Below are positions 46,910 to 59,193 of a DNA stretch of 64,000 nt, one piece after another. A model generated the notes under the pieces. The model worked only from the letters and a program-made list of their open reading frames with translations. It was not told where the DNA came from and ran no database searches. The stretch is from Parapristionchus giblindavisi (taxonomy: Eukaryota; Nematoda; Chromadorea; Rhabditida; Diplogasteridae): contig CALSFV010000227.1 in assembly GCA_943737045.1 (NCBI GenBank), positions 591,001 to 655,000 on the forward strand, written 5' to 3'. The position numbers were made by a program, and so were the translations under genes. Numbering within the stretch: the stretch's first letter is position 1; each line of letters starts with the position of its first letter.

Positions 46910-47649
46910 TTCGCGATGCCCTCTTTGATCTCTGATCTCTGATCTTTGATCTCGGCCCATATTTTCGGAATACGGTAATGGTTGATATCGATTGATCTCT
47001 ATGTTTTTCTCCTTTTTTTCTCTCTTGTCATGCCAGTTTTATGCCATAATTGTATCTATACCTTAGACCTAGTCGAGCATATTTGCTCATATATTTATTA
47101 TGTATTTTTTTGTAAATCTTTAAATCAGCTCGTTTTATCCGAACTTTGTACAGTATTCCCCAATTGTTCATTGTTCACACCCCCCCCCCCCTCCCCCAAT
47201 TCTTGTCTCAAGAGTTACCCTTCAGTGTCTTTCATTACCTTTTTCGCCCTATTCTTGAATCGGTCCGTTTTATCCATGAATCTGAGATGAATCTTTAGAT
47301 CTATATAGTCTGTTTTTGTCTGTTTCCCGCCAATTTTACTTTTTTTTAAATCTTTTTGTTTGTTTCCATTGCCTGTCCGTTTGCTGCATGTCATTTTTCC
47401 CTTAATTTGTTTAGGTTATTGTTCTGTGTCAAATGCGTTCAGAGTATATATATATATCATCTTTCTTTTGCTAATAAATGGTTTAATTTCCATAATCCCC
47501 ATTGTTCTATTCACTTACGAACAGCTGTGGTAGTCTTTGGCCAGTTGCTTATCTGCAGTGGTGTAGTGGGTGGTGCGTTTTCCCAACACACCACAATTCG
47601 TTCGTAGCAGGGGGAGTGTCTGCCCCGGTGTTCAATTGTCGCCTTAAAG
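46910..47649. other. Intergenic region between the F-box and HIBCH genes
   Basis: T-rich spacer of 740 bp with a C-run near 47180. An AATAAA near 47474 could end the F-box transcript. The HIBCH start codon follows CGCCTTAAAG, which could be a trans-splice acceptor. The distance is long for a tight nematode operon (usually about 100 bp) but the genes are in tandem. No other gene is seen. Confidence 0.4.
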
Positions 47650-49679
47650 ATGCTCTCGCGAGTGCTTCCGACGCCGTTGGCTGGTCTATTCAGGACTTCC
47701 AATGTTAGTGTAAGTATAGCATTTTTAAAATGATTCGCGTAATTCCAGTAATGATATAGATATTGAGTTTTTTTCCCTTTATTAAACCAAAATGGTTGTG
47801 GACAAAATAGCATGCTTGTTTCTCGAGACGTTTCGTTGAAATTTCCATAATCAGTTGTATATTGTAAATTTGATAGGGGCTATAATTAGATCGGATAAAT
47901 TGTTGTCGCTTTAACGATCCGGACTCACGAATTGTTGCTGAAACACGAATCACCCTGGGTATTTATGAAATGAAAGTTCGAACACTTTGTACTTGTTGAA
48001 ACACCTTTGCGGTGTACGATAAATAAATAAAATAAATAAATAAAAGTTTCTTTGGTCGAATGATTGCCAATAGTTTGTTTTCTATGTATTATCGCTGGTC
48101 AATCGTTTAATGTAACCTAATTATGCTTTGGCAATTTGCTAGCGTCAGACTGATTGGGATTAGCAGGAATTCAATGAAGTCTAGGTGTGGCAGACGTTAA
48201 AATGCCCGCTTAAACTGTGTTACGTACATATTATAGTGTACTAGATTATGGTATTTGATGATTGGCTGCAGTTCAATCGTAACTATCATATATTAGCCTC
48301 CATCGTAGTGAAGGCTAATATCAATCGATCCAAAACATGGCCCTCGTTGCATCACTTTTAGAAGTTTAACACCAGTGCACTTGTGCGTCACTTTCGTTGT
48401 TGGTGGAGGGGGTTGACCACAAAGAACGATCATATCTCTCGGTGTCTATCTCTGATCTCTGATCAAGCAGCGATCTTGTTTCTTTGGTTGATCTTTGATC
48501 TTTGGCACAACAATGATTCTAACAAGGAAGTATCACATTTAGATGATGACGTTATTTTGATCTTTGATCTCCTCTTCCAGACATTCCGTGCGATGTCCTC
48601 GAGTACGCCCGAGATCATCGCGCAGAGCATCGGCACAAATCGGGTCGTCACTCTCAACAGGTTATTGATTGATTGATTTTACCGTCTATTCTCTGATTAG
48701 TTTTGATCTAAATACCGTACACCCTAGATTATTGATTGATTGTCCTTCAGGCCAAAGGCACTGAATGCGCTCAACCTCAATATGGTGCGCGAGCTGTATC
48801 CGCTGATCAAGGTTTGTCGTAGTTTGATCTTTGATCTTTGTATGTAGTTTGATCTTTGATCTTTGCCGCAGAAATGGGACATGGGCTCGCACGTCTCGCT
48901 CATCATCATGAAGGGCTCCGGCGACAAGGCGTTCTGTGCGGGAGGCGACGTACTCGGTATGGTAGGATGGATTATCGATTGGCTCCAGCATTATTAGAAA
49001 ATCAATCCATAGGTCGAAAATGTTACAAAGTACCAAACCTGACCGCATTTTGAGCCAAAATTTCACACAAATCGAAAAACCTGTCCGCATTTTGAGCCAA
49101 ATTTGCCAAACACCAAAAAACCTGACCGCATTTTGGGGGTAAAGCGATAGCCTATTCTACCTATGTCGATTGGATCCAACATTGTTATATAATCAATCAA
49201 TAATTATCAGCGGTAACCAAATCGTCGAAGGAGGCGCGCGAGGGTGGAACGTCGACGATGCACAAGGATTTCTTCAGAGAGGTACGGTTGATCTTTACCG
49301 GTATGGGGTGTATGGAGTTTGAGTCAAACTGTTTGACACCCGTTTGTTGACAATACGGTGTCCATCTAGGGCTCAAAATACGGCTCCTAGGGATTCCCTA
49401 AGAATGCAAGATTTAGAAGGGAACGAAAGATCATTTCTGAAGTTTGTATATTCTAGTAATTTGATGAAATAAATAAATAAATAAAACCATATTAACATCC
49501 TTATTAACGTAGATATGAACTTAATAAATCCCATTTCAGGAGTACCAACTGAACCATCTGATCGGCACGCTCAGCAAGCCCTACGTCGCCATCATCGACG
49601 GCATCACGATGGGCGGGGTACGGTAGACGAGTACAGTAATCATGGTACCGTAGTCCTTGATTGGGCTATGGTATTATGG

Positions 49680-49730
<51 letters not shown>

Positions 49731-52700
49731 GTGATAATAGTAGTAGTAGTAGTATTAGTGGTATTATTAATATTATTATTATGGGTTTTCCATCATATCG
49801 TTCGCTGTATACCGTAGCCCAAAGATGTTGAATATGCATTGTGTAGTACCATTGCTCCGCCTGGTATCGTAATATGTGGTATATCATGCATAACTGGGCG
49901 CTAGACAGCCATTAGTTTTAGTTTTAACTCGTCGACAAACGGTTTGCCGGCGTTCATGCATGCGGTCTCAGAACCTGGCGATTTCGTGTATCCTGGAATT
50001 GTTAATTAATGAGTATGTATGTTTAAGCCGTTGGGTCACTGGATTGGAGAGGAAAAAAATTAATATTGTCATTCTAGGTTACGATGGGGATTGGTTATTG
50101 ATTAAATGATTGATTATTGATTGATTGATTAATGATAATTCATAATCGATTAATTTATTGATTAATTGATATGTGCCAATGGTAGATGGGAGGCTACTGC
50201 AAGATCACTGGACACTTGAACCTGGTGATTTCGTGTATCCTGGAATTGTTAATTGGCGAATATGTATGTTCTAGACGTTGTGCCGTGTGATGGGAACAGA
50301 AAAAAAGATTTCGTCACTCTAGATGTTAAGTCGTGTACGATGGGGATTGATAATTGATTCATTGATTGATTAATGATACTTCATAATCGATTAATTTATT
50401 GATACAATAATTAGGAAAGATCGTAACACACGTGGTGGAGGTGTCGCTATAATACTAAGAGATCATTTTGTATTCACCACCGTGCCCAGCACTCATTCTC
50501 TCGAAACCTTAGCTATCGACCTATTTCTGTCATCCTCTTACATCCGCATTATAACTGTATATCGACCCCCCTCCTATTCCACTGATCAAACAGACCAATT
50601 TGTCTCACATTTATCTACATTATATGCATCATCTCCTCACCCTGTCATTATAATAGGTGATTTGAATTGTGACGCCTTAACCCCTCCTTCATCCCCGAGT
50701 GATTTCCTCTTACATGATTTCATCGCGAATTCCGGGTTATCTCATATATCTACTTTGCCTACTAGAAGCTCTAGATGTATTGATTGGATATGCTCCTCAA
50801 ATCCTTCCAGTATAACATCTGTATCTGTCATCCCCTCGTTCCCTTCATGTGACCATTTTGGTCTATCTTTCTTCCTGTCTTCCTCCATTTCCAATCCCAA
50901 TACTAGTACACAACGTGATTATGCCCGAACTGATTTCAATGCAATGTCATCCCACTTCATATCCATCGACTGGCTCTCGCTCTTCAAAGATTGCACAGAT
51001 ATTGATACACTCTACGATGTTTTCGTTAGTCAAATTAAGTTAGCAATTGAAACCTTTGTTCCGTATCGTACCCCTCGTTCAACCAATGCATCATATCCGC
51101 AACCTTATTAGACATCGAAATGCTCTATTTTCTAAACTACCAAATCCCACTATTCGTACTCTTTATGACGAATGTAGTCGAAACTTGCTCAAAGAAATCA
51201 ATAAATGGTCCTCTTTCTGTACACGTAAAAAACTCTCTCGCAGCAAAGATCTGTATAGACACTTATCATCTCTCATCCGACCCAAACCATCCCCTCCAAA
51301 AGAGCTCATTGACCCCAATTCTACTCCCATCTTTGACACCACCTCTAAAGCCAATATGTTGGCGGCCGAATTCGCATCCCATTTCACCTTAGATAACGGC
51401 ACCCTCCCCCAATTCTATTCCCATCCTATTCCTTTTTCTCTTTCATATATTAACTTCCTCCAATGTGAAGTATATCGTGCCCTTCGTTTACTCAAACCCT
51501 CTTGTTCCTCTGCTTCCGATGGTATTCCCCAAATTATATTTGCAAAGTGTGCATTTGCCCTGTCTCTACCCTTAGCTGATATTTTCAATCTTAGTATGTC
51601 CACTGGAACAGTACCCTCCATCTGGAAAGTTTCTTTAATTACCCCCATCCCAAAGCCTGACAAAGACCCTAGAGTATCATCTTCATATAGACCCATATCA
51701 ATTCTATCCCCTGCATCTAAGACTATGGAACGACTCATCAAGACCAAACTTGTTAATCACCTTACTCGTTACAATATTATACAAGATCACCAACATGGTT
51801 TTAGAAAAGGTGCGTCTGTTGTCACCAACCTCTTATCATGCGAAAATGATTGGACAATAGCACTCTCTAAGAAAAAATCTATCGACGTCATATACTTAGA
51901 TTTCAGTAGAGCTTTCGATACAGTACCCTTCCCTAAACTCATTGTCAAATGCTCCCACTACGGTATCTCTGGTAACTTACTAGATTGGCTATCATCTTTT
52001 CTTATTGATCGATCGTTTTCTGTACGTCTTGGTGACACCCTCTCCACCCCTTTCCCTGTATTGTCCGGTGTACCACAAGGAAGTGTTCTCGGTCCAATAT
52101 TGTTCTCTCTATACATTGCTGACCTTAGTGTTGCCCTCTCCCGTTTTCCTTATGTATCTATTCAAGCCTATGCAGATGACGTTAAATTGTACACCTCCCA
52201 CAGTAACAACACTGCCTATGCCCGTACTTTTGAACTACAAATTGCACTTGACACTCTTTATGATTGGACAGTTGCAAACCAATTATCCCTATCCACTCCT
52301 AAATGTTCTCATATTCATATTGGTACATTCTCTCCTTCCCCAACCTATCATATCAATAGTATACCTCTAAATACAGTAACCCAAATCCGTGGAGTACAAA
52401 TAGTTTCTACCCTAAAGAGATCTGAATCAATAAATGAACGTGTTCGTAAGGCAACCACTGCTATGTATGTCCTGCTTAAGGCCCTTAACATCAATTCCCC
52501 CGATATACTCACTAAATGCTATCGCACCTACGTTTTGCCTCACATTGAATTTGCTTCGTGTTTCTGGAGTCCATACTATAAGACTGATATCTCTAAGTTA
52601 GAAAAGGTGCAAGACACATTTACTCGAATTGTTTACTACCGCTGTTATCCCTCCTCCTCCTACCCTCACTCTCTACCCTCCAGTAGCACCCGTCTATCAA

Positions 52701-53248
52701 ATCTTGGTCTGCGCTCATTGACAGAGAGACGTGTATTAGTTGACTTAATTCTTGCAAGAAACATTATGAGTGGATCTACAGTCATCAATCCATCCTCCTT
52801 CTTCATCTATAAGCCATTACGAGACAGATGCTCTACTTTTGGTATTTCTATCGAGTTAACTAAGAATACGCCTCGCTTTCATTCGTTTCCTCTACGCGCG
52901 GCTAGATTATATAGTATGCTCCCGACTGAAGTCGTTACCTGCCAGTCCCTACGGAGCTTCAAGAATCTCCTCCTACAAGGGTCAACCCTCCAAAACCTTC
53001 ATCACTCTCTCTATCAATCATAATTGTCGCCTCTTATTCCTTCATAACGGATCATGAGTATCATCTGATTCATTATCTATGCAATTTCGCTGTTACTTGT
53101 CTCGTTGCGCATACGTGCGTAGATAAATTATTTATTTTATTTATTTTATTGAAGGACTGATTGATAATAATAATAACACTATTTCTTGTCTAATATTGTC
53201 TTGTCCAGGGTTGCGGGCTATCGGTAATAATAATAATAATAAAAATAA

Positions 53249-53306
<58 letters not shown>

Positions 53307-56300
53307 CGCGCTGCAGGGTTGCGGTCTGTCGGTGAACGGTCGATTCCGCGTGGCCACGGAGCGCACCATGCTGTCGATGCCCGAGACGGCGCTCGGTCTC
53401 TTCCCCGACGTCGGCGGCAGCTACTTCCTGTCGCGAATGAAGAACAATCTGGGTACGGTAACTTTGGGCGGGGGATATTGATTGATTGTCGCGAATGAAG
53501 AACAACCTGGGTACGGTAACTTTGGGCCGGGGATATCGATTAATTGTCGCGGATGAAGAACAATCTGGGTACGGTAACTTTGGGCGGGGATATTGATTAA
53601 TTGTCGCGAATGAAGAACAATCTGGGTACGGTAACTTTGGATATCGATTAATTTTTTTGTTCTACTCCATGTAAGCAAATCTGAAAGCAGGGAGCTAGAT
53701 AGTGTTTATTGATTGATTCCATCGTAATCACTGTATAATCTATAGATTCTACCGTAATCAGTACATTATCGATAGATTCTACCGTACTCACTGAATTATC
53801 GATTGATGCTACAGTAATCACTTAATTGTCGATTAATACTACCGTAATCACTGAATTATCGATTGATTGCAGGCATCTACCTCGCGCTGACTGGTCATCG
53901 TCTACTCGGAGCGGACGCTTTCCATGCTGGACTCGCCACCCACTACGTGAGTGAGGTTTCTCTAGATTCAAGGGGGAGATTCAAGCTGTTGAGACAAGTG
54001 TGAGTCTCCAGTCTCTCCTTCGCGCAACGCACTTCCCTGTCATTATTGTTCTATTTTTCTTCGAACATATCTTGATCACCTCTGTGGCATCACCTCTGTG
54101 GTGATCCTAGGGTCTTTCCAAATTGGATGCAACGTGAAAGCTGCGGGTGGGGCGGGAAACGGTGCCAAGCACACTCAAGTAGAGGAGGTAGTTGGGTATC
54201 TTGTGGCAGGTTCGTTGCCGCTGTGATGCTAAAGTTTTTGCATTTTTTCCAGATATCGATCAATAGGTAGATTTTCATTCTTTGATTTTATGAAGTTATC
54301 AGTTGTCTTTCATTCTTACGTTGGCGGCATTTTCGCTAGTACAATACCCACCCGGTTTCTTCTAAATTCTCTTAAAATGAAACAAAAGGGAGTCCCTCAA
54401 CTTGGGAATGTCCCATCCGCTTTTTGTGTCCGACTCACCCGATTTTAATTTAATTTCCAGCGACAAAGGCTGCCCAGTGACCCACGTATGCTTCCATTCG
54501 AATAATCTCTATTGCTATTGAATGACAATTAAATTACATAGGTCGAAAAGTATGTTACAAAGTACCAAGCCTGACCGGATTTTGAGCCAAAATTTCCCAA
54601 AAATCGAAAAACCTGACCGCATTTTGAGCCAAAATTTGCTAAAAACCGAAAAACGTGACCGCATTTTGAAAACCGATGACCTGGCTATTCGACCTATGCT
54701 GTACACATTCGTGAGAGCCACAGCGAACAGGTCAACCGGGTTAACATTATTATTCCAAATTTGTTTCAAGAACATCACATTTGTTACAAAGCATCATCTC
54801 TGGCGATTCTCTCGTCTTTTTGAATTGGATGAAACGTGAAAGCTGCGTGAGGGGCGGGAAGCGATATCAAGTAGGTAGTTGGGTATCTTGGCAATGGGTG
54901 TTTGGTTCATGCGGCTAAAGTTTTTGTTTTTTTCCAGATATCGATCAATAGTTGGTAGATCTTCATTCTTTGATTTCACGAAGTTCTCACTTGTCTTCCG
55001 TTCAAAATATCCCCCAGTGAATGACAATGAAATTGTAGTCGACCGATTGATTTATCGCAACCAATTTTCTCCTACGAGCGCTACTTATTTGACATTCCGT
55101 GTCGCGTTAGCTCCTAATGTTTTATTTATTTAATTACTTATTTATATTTATTTTATTTTATGATAGAGATGTTTCATTAAGCAAAACAACGATAGAAATG
55201 AAGAAATTTACATAAGGAAAAATAAAATGGGGGTGGGGATTAGAGGCACGCCCCGAGCTAGTTTGAAGATAGCTTTCTCGTAGATAAATGACACGAGAGA
55301 GTGTGGCCAGAGTGGAGACTGTTAAATTAGCTAGGAGTGTGCCTATAACGTGTATGCGTATAACATGTGAAAACCATATGGTATTTGTGATAAAGAGTGA
55401 GCATATACATTTTCATACTGTCATAATGCGAGGATCGGCCCACTATATAAGGTAAATTTTTATGCGAAAGATTGCAATTTCAGTGAAAAACAACGACTGT
55501 TTTCTAAATCGACCCTCTATATAAAAAAAGTGAGGGCGCCGAAAATGTATGATTAAACTATGATGATATAATTATTAAACTGATTAAACTGATGATTGAT
55601 GATGATGATTAAACAATGCATGATTAAATGTATGATTAATGGTAATCTCCTCAGGTAAACTCTGCCGATCTCGCCGCCCTCGAAGAGCGCCTGCTCTCGC
55701 TCGAACGTCCCTCGGACAAGGAGGTGGACGCGGTGCTCCGGGAGTTCCAGGTGAGACCGGGCATAGCTCAAGTCGTCGCACAAGGTATACTGTAACTGGC
55801 TATTGATCGATTGATTTCAGCCCAAGGACATTCCCGCCTTTGCGCTCGCGGACAAACTGCCCACCATTCGCCAGCTCTTCCACGCCAAGTGCGTTTATCG
55901 ATCGATATTTGGGGCCGGTCTTACAGTATACCTTGGCTACGAGTTTCGTTGCAGGACCATCGAGGAGATACTGGCCAATCTGTTGAAACACAATGATGAC
56001 TGGGCGAAGAAGACGCACTCCACACTCTCGAAGATGGTGAGGATTACGGTAGATTGTAATTATCGATTGCCTGAGGATAGAGTAATGTAGATGTACGGTA
56101 GATACTGATTGATTTATTGATTGATTGCAGAGTCCAACCTCGCTGAAGGTGACCATGGCACAGCTGGACAAGGGAGCGCGTATGTCGTATGCTAAGGTGG
56201 GATTTGTGGTATTTAGTAGGCTGACTTCCTGTGTTTAGCAGCAGGGCCTACTTTTGTACGATTTTTAGGTGTTCACGATGGAGTATCGATTAACGCAACG

Positions 56301-56584
56301 CTTCCTCGAGGACAACGATTTCGCCGAGGGATGCAGAGCGAGTACGAATATCGATTTATTGATTTATTCATTTTGATTTATGGATTGATTTTAGTCCTCA
56401 TCGACAAGGACCGCAATCCCAAGTGGAAGCCGGCCACTCTGGAAGAGGTACGGTAGACGGGCATTATCGATTGATTTAGCGAACCAATCAATAATGTTCC
56501 TTCAAGGTTACCGAAGAACGCATCGAGTCTTACTTTGCACCTCTCCCACACGCTCAGGAGCTGATCATTCATGAAGATCAATAA
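47650..56584 (+). CDS. hach-1: 3-hydroxyisobutyryl-CoA hydrolase, mitochondrial (HIBCH), 15 exons, 386 aa
   Basis: Exons: 47650-47709, 48581-48660, 48751-48811, 48872-48956, 49211-49281, 49540-49617, 53317-53452, 53873-53946, 55655-55750, 55821-55888, 55955-56036, 56131-56196, 56269-56341, 56395-56447, 56507-56584. They sum to 1161 nt with no phase break, and the length equals human HIBCH. The enzyme releases 3-hydroxyisobutyrate from its CoA ester in valine breakdown. [20 protein letters not shown] looks like a mitochondrial targeting peptide. Crotonase-fold marks are [14 protein letters not shown] (near residues 80-94), DGITMGG (139-145) and [14 protein letters not shown], with Glu168 and Asp176 at the catalytic positions. 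[14 protein letters not shown] marks the C-terminus. Intron 6 has grown to 3.7 kb through a LINE. The symbol is that of the C. elegans orthologue. Confidence 0.95.
50482..51111 (+). pseudogene. LINE apurinic-type endonuclease fragment (EEP domain)
   Basis: The frame holds [25 protein letters not shown] (the GDxN metal/phosphate site), [15 protein letters not shown] and [14 protein letters not shown] (the SDH-like catalytic His, here CDH). It lacks the first third of the domain with the catalytic Glu, and it ends in the frame next to the RT. It is probably one ORF with a frameshift near 51050-51110. Confidence 0.8.
51047..53023 (+). CDS. LINE reverse transcriptase, 658 codons
   Basis: An intact RT domain: [91 protein letters not shown] (catalytic YADD). 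The C-terminal part has [20 protein letters not shown] and [16 protein letters not shown]. This is the CR1/jockey-type layout. The frame overlaps the end of the endonuclease frame by 65 bp; the ATG at 51047 is not necessarily a real start. The RT itself has no internal stop, so the copy is young. Confidence 0.85.
   Translation: MKPLFRIVPLVQPMHHIRNLIRHRNALFSKLPNPTIRTLYDECSRNLLKEINKWSSFCTRKKLSRSKDLYRHLSSLIRPKPSPPKELIDPNSTPIFDTTSKANMLAAEFASHFTLDNGTLPQFYSHPIPFSLSYINFLQCEVYRALRLLKPSCSSASDGIPQIIFAKCAFALSLPLADIFNLSMSTGTVPSIWKVSLITPIPKPDKDPRVSSSYRPISILSPASKTMERLIKTKLVNHLTRYNIIQDHQHGFRKGASVVTNLLSCENDWTIALSKKKSIDVIYLDFSRAFDTVPFPKLIVKCSHYGISGNLLDWLSSFLIDRSFSVRLGDTLSTPFPVLSGVPQGSVLGPILFSLYIADLSVALSRFPYVSIQAYADDVKLYTSHSNNTAYARTFELQIALDTLYDWTVANQLSLSTPKCSHIHIGTFSPSPTYHINSIPLNTVTQIRGVQIVSTLKRSESINERVRKATTAMYVLLKALNINSPDILTKCYRTYVLPHIEFASCFWSPYYKTDISKLEKVQDTFTRIVYYRCYPSSSYPHSLPSSSTRLSNLGLRSLTERRVLVDLILARNIMSGSTVINPSSFFIYKPLRDRCSTFGISIELTKNTPRFHSFPLRAARLYSMLPTEVVTCQSLRSFKNLLLQGSTLQNLHHSLYQS
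53430..53645 (+). repeat. ~60-bp tandem repeat of the HIBCH exon 7 end and its donor
   Basis: Four units of TGTCGCGAATGAAGAACAATCTGG then GTACGGTAACTTTGGGCGGG, GATATTGATT. The first unit contains the true end of exon 7 (53452) and its 5' splice site. Each later unit repeats the last ~22 coding bases and the same donor. Confidence 0.85.
54100..55015. repeat. Direct duplication of ~190 bp in HIBCH intron 8
   Basis: 54110-54300 and 54825-54995 share TTGGATGCAACGTGAAAGCT, GTAGTTGGGTATCTTG and TCCAGATATCGATCAATAGG. Between them lie two MITEs (54312-54492 and 54538-54699). A fragment of the same repeat is at 38580-38640. I see no coding signal. Confidence 0.55.
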
Positions 56585-57385
56585 TTTGTTTTCCCTGTTT
56601 GTTTGGCCACGCCCCTTTTCTTGGCCACGCCCCTCCCTGTTGATTGTTCCGCTTTTCCACTCAGGACTCATATTGTTGTTCTCTGATTGTGCATACGGTA
56701 TGCGGGAGGTTGTGGATCGATAGTGTAGCCACGCTCGTTGGTTGTATTGTTTGTATTTGATTTATAGAGTCTATTAGACATGGAGATTGCATGCATGTGC
56801 CACATTATGTACTGTGTATAGTAAATAGTATATGTATATTTTCTCCTCTTCGGGCATAATGTGCTTAAGGTAATAGGACATGACAATATAATATGCACTG
56901 CATATACTCGCAACGAGACAATTATTGATAACGGCTAGAATGTCTACTAGATTGTCAAGTGACGAGTCTAGCTAGTCATTATCTAGTCACTACAGTGCGC
57001 GACATAATTATAAGACATCCCTAAAAATTTGGGATTCTGGCCGAATGGTGAATGGAAATCGAAATATGTATAAACCATTTGTATCCCCTCCTTGGATATC
57101 CATGTATCGATGATTATTGCGATCGATTTGCATCGGTGCTACGGGATGATATGCAGGAGTGTTAGAAACATATTTATTCAACGATAAGTTGCCATCCCGA
57201 ATTCGAGAATTTTCGGAAATTTTTTTGCACATTCGATAGCTTGTGAAAATATTTCTATCACGAGATCCTTCGAGGGTCTTTACAAGTCATGATAATAAAG
57301 AAAAAAAAAGAGACGAGAGAGTGTAAAACGAGGAGATTTTTTTTCTGATTTTTCTTTACTTTTCCTCTCAACTTTTCAACAGAGT

Positions 57386-57619
57386 TCATGGAGAAGTGGT
57401 CATCCAGGCGTCTGATAAGTTGTTGAAGTAGATGTCCGACTCCACGGCGATATTTACATTCATCTTGTTGTCGGTAGGCTCCACTCTTAAAAATGCCATA
57501 TTTTTTGAATCGTCAGAAAAAAATTCCGAATTTTGAAATGTCGTTGTTAAACACAATTGGAAGTTAAAGGTACAGTCGGAGCCGATTTGAATATCTCCAC
57601 CATACATGGGCGCCGACAT
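57386..57619 (-). CDS. Hypothetical 77-codon minus-strand ORF
   Basis: It reads GDIQIGSDCTFNFQLCLTTT, FFSDDSKNMAFLRVEPTDNK and MNVNIAVESDIYFNNLSDAW with little low complexity. Its first codons overlap the 57597 repeat. No flanking exons or family were recognised. It may be a gene fragment or chance. Confidence 0.2.
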   Translation of the reverse strand: MSAPMYGGDIQIGSDCTFNFQLCLTTTFQNSEFFSDDSKNMAFLRVEPTDNKMNVNIAVESDIYFNNLSDAWMTTSP

Positions 57620-57974
57620 GGGGGTGCCCCATGTAAAATTAGGAATTTTCCAAAATTTGTGGAATGCTCCCTGTAAAAATGACGTTTAGGTGAAATTTTT
57701 GAAGAAAAAAGTGAAGGTCCCCTGTAAAATTAAGCATTCTTCGTTCGAATGCCCCCTGTAGAATCGAGCTCCAGGTACCCCGCCCATGTATGATCTCCAC
57801 TCTGGCAATGCTATCTCGCAGAAAGGGAAAGCGAGAGAGTGTGGCAGAGCGGACCGTTAAATTTAGCTAGAGGTCTGTCTTTAAATGGTGAAGACATCCA
57901 AAAATTTCGATTCGAAATATGTATATGTGCTTGTTTAATATTATAATTTAGAAAAAAAACAATTATTTAACATA

Positions 57975-58560
57975 ATGCAGACGCCCTCACTTACATCGAA
58001 GATCGCGCCCGTCCTTGCCGACGTGCGCTCTCGACTCTCCGCCGTGGTCCACGTCAACGATCGACAGTGGAACGTATTAATAATACTAGTATTAAAATTA
58101 TTAATAATACTATTAATAATTTCTGCCTTCAATGGACGCATCGGGGAATGAGGTATAACCAAGTCGATTTTTTTAAATTTAAAAATCGGTTCGGCAAATC
58201 TTTAGTATGCGGTAATTATTGTTTGATTGGGCTCATTTAAAATTTTCCGATATCCGGAGGTAGGGTTGAATTCGAATGAGAATTGTTCTGCCCAAAATTT
58301 CTGTTCCAAGGCTCATTTGGAACTCAGGGTTAATTGGGCTACGGTACCGATTATTGATTGATGTTCAGGTGACAGCTGGCGATCTGATCCAATTGGAGGG
58401 CGCCAGTCCACTGGAGCACGGCGACAAGATCAAGCTGGAGAAGGTGCGGTAGTTGGTTGGTGGGTCAGATTCATGATTGCTGTGATTGCAGGTGTTGGCT
58501 GTTGGATCAGCCAACTTTTCCATCTTCGGCCGACCTCTACTCCCTTCCGAGCATGTTACG
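57975..58560 (+). CDS. mrpl-21: Mitochondrial ribosomal protein bL21m (MRPL21), copy 1: exons A-C
   Basis: Exon A 57975-58073 (APVLADVRSRLSAVVHVNDR, then QWN; unusual donor GTATTA), exon B 58369-58443 (VTAGDLIQLEGASPLEHGDK, then IKLEK) and exon C 58492-58560 (VLAVGSANFSIFGRPLLPSE, then HVT). All phases are 0. The product matches human MRPL21 (AVVH...RQWKVTSEDLI...[22 protein letters not shown]). bL21m sits in the large subunit of the mitochondrial ribosome. The ATG at 57975 lies in an acceptor-like ATAATGCAG, so a targeting-peptide exon may lie upstream. On this strand the gene runs into an inverted repeat; exons D and E do not follow before 60915. Confidence 0.85.
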
Positions 58561-58740
58561 GTAAGTGGGAGAGATCAAAGATCAGTTTGTTTTGTAGATT
58601 TGAAATGCAATGGGCTCTTGTTCATGGAGAAATCGATGACTGTGGTAAAACTTCCGACTAGAATGCGCATGGTCGCGGGTTCGAATCCTATTGCCGATGA
58701 CATCATCAGAACAAACAAAACAAAAATAGAGAGTGACAGA

Positions 58741-59075
58741 GCACGGCGGTTCAATGAAGAGAAATCCCTACATTTAACTTTGGCTTGAAGGCTCTTGCAT
58801 TACGAAAAATCGGCAAAGTTGATTTGCACTGGGCGGGATTCGAACCTACGAGGTTCGGATCGCTAAACAAAAGCACTATCCATTAAGCCATCTCGGAATG
58901 ACTCGCGAATCGTAAAACTCGATGATAGGTCTAGTCAGAAGCTAGCGCCCAGATATAACGTAATCAACTTTCGCGCTGGGAGAACCTAGATGTTTTACTG
59001 CTCATCATCACTCAGTTTGCGATACTTTCTTTCTCAGGCAAGAGCTTCTTAGTTACTATCATTGAGCCGCCGTGC
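58741..59075 (-). mobile_element. 335-bp TIR element with a tRNA-like core (left, inverted copy)
   Basis: This is the mirror of the 59761-60095 element, same length and ends, within the left arm of the inverted repeat. The tRNA-like part is at about 58832-58892 on the minus strand. Confidence 0.7.
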
Positions 59076-59193
59076 AGAGACAGAAAACAACAACACTATT
59101 ACTACTAACGGAGAGAATCAATCAATAAATCAATATTCTAGGAGGTAGACTACCGTAATCGGACAATCAGTGCGGGACTCAGACTAGGGAGGC

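Larger units (their letters stand above)
50412..53155 (+). mobile_element. Non-LTR retrotransposon in HIBCH intron 6, same strand
   Basis: A 5'-truncated LINE begins inside its endonuclease domain (about 50412, ATTAGGAAAGATCGTAACAC, reading GGGVAII) and ends in a TTATTTTATTTATTTTATT tail near 53150. It carries two overlapping frames. It sits between exon 6 and exon 7 of HIBCH without disturbing either splice site. Codon use is C/T-rich at third positions, unlike the element at 34-36 kb, so the two belong to different families. Confidence 0.8.

Noticed and set aside
47030..47500. T-rich plus-strand frames between the F-box and HIBCH genes (membrane-like)
   Set aside because: Low-complexity T/C-rich sequence gives hydrophobic frames by chance; no splice sites or start context support a gene.
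53196..53505. Poly-Asn / poly-Tyr frames beside HIBCH exon 7
   Set aside because: They come from the AAT microsatellite; the real coding frame is HIBCH exon 7 (53317-53452).
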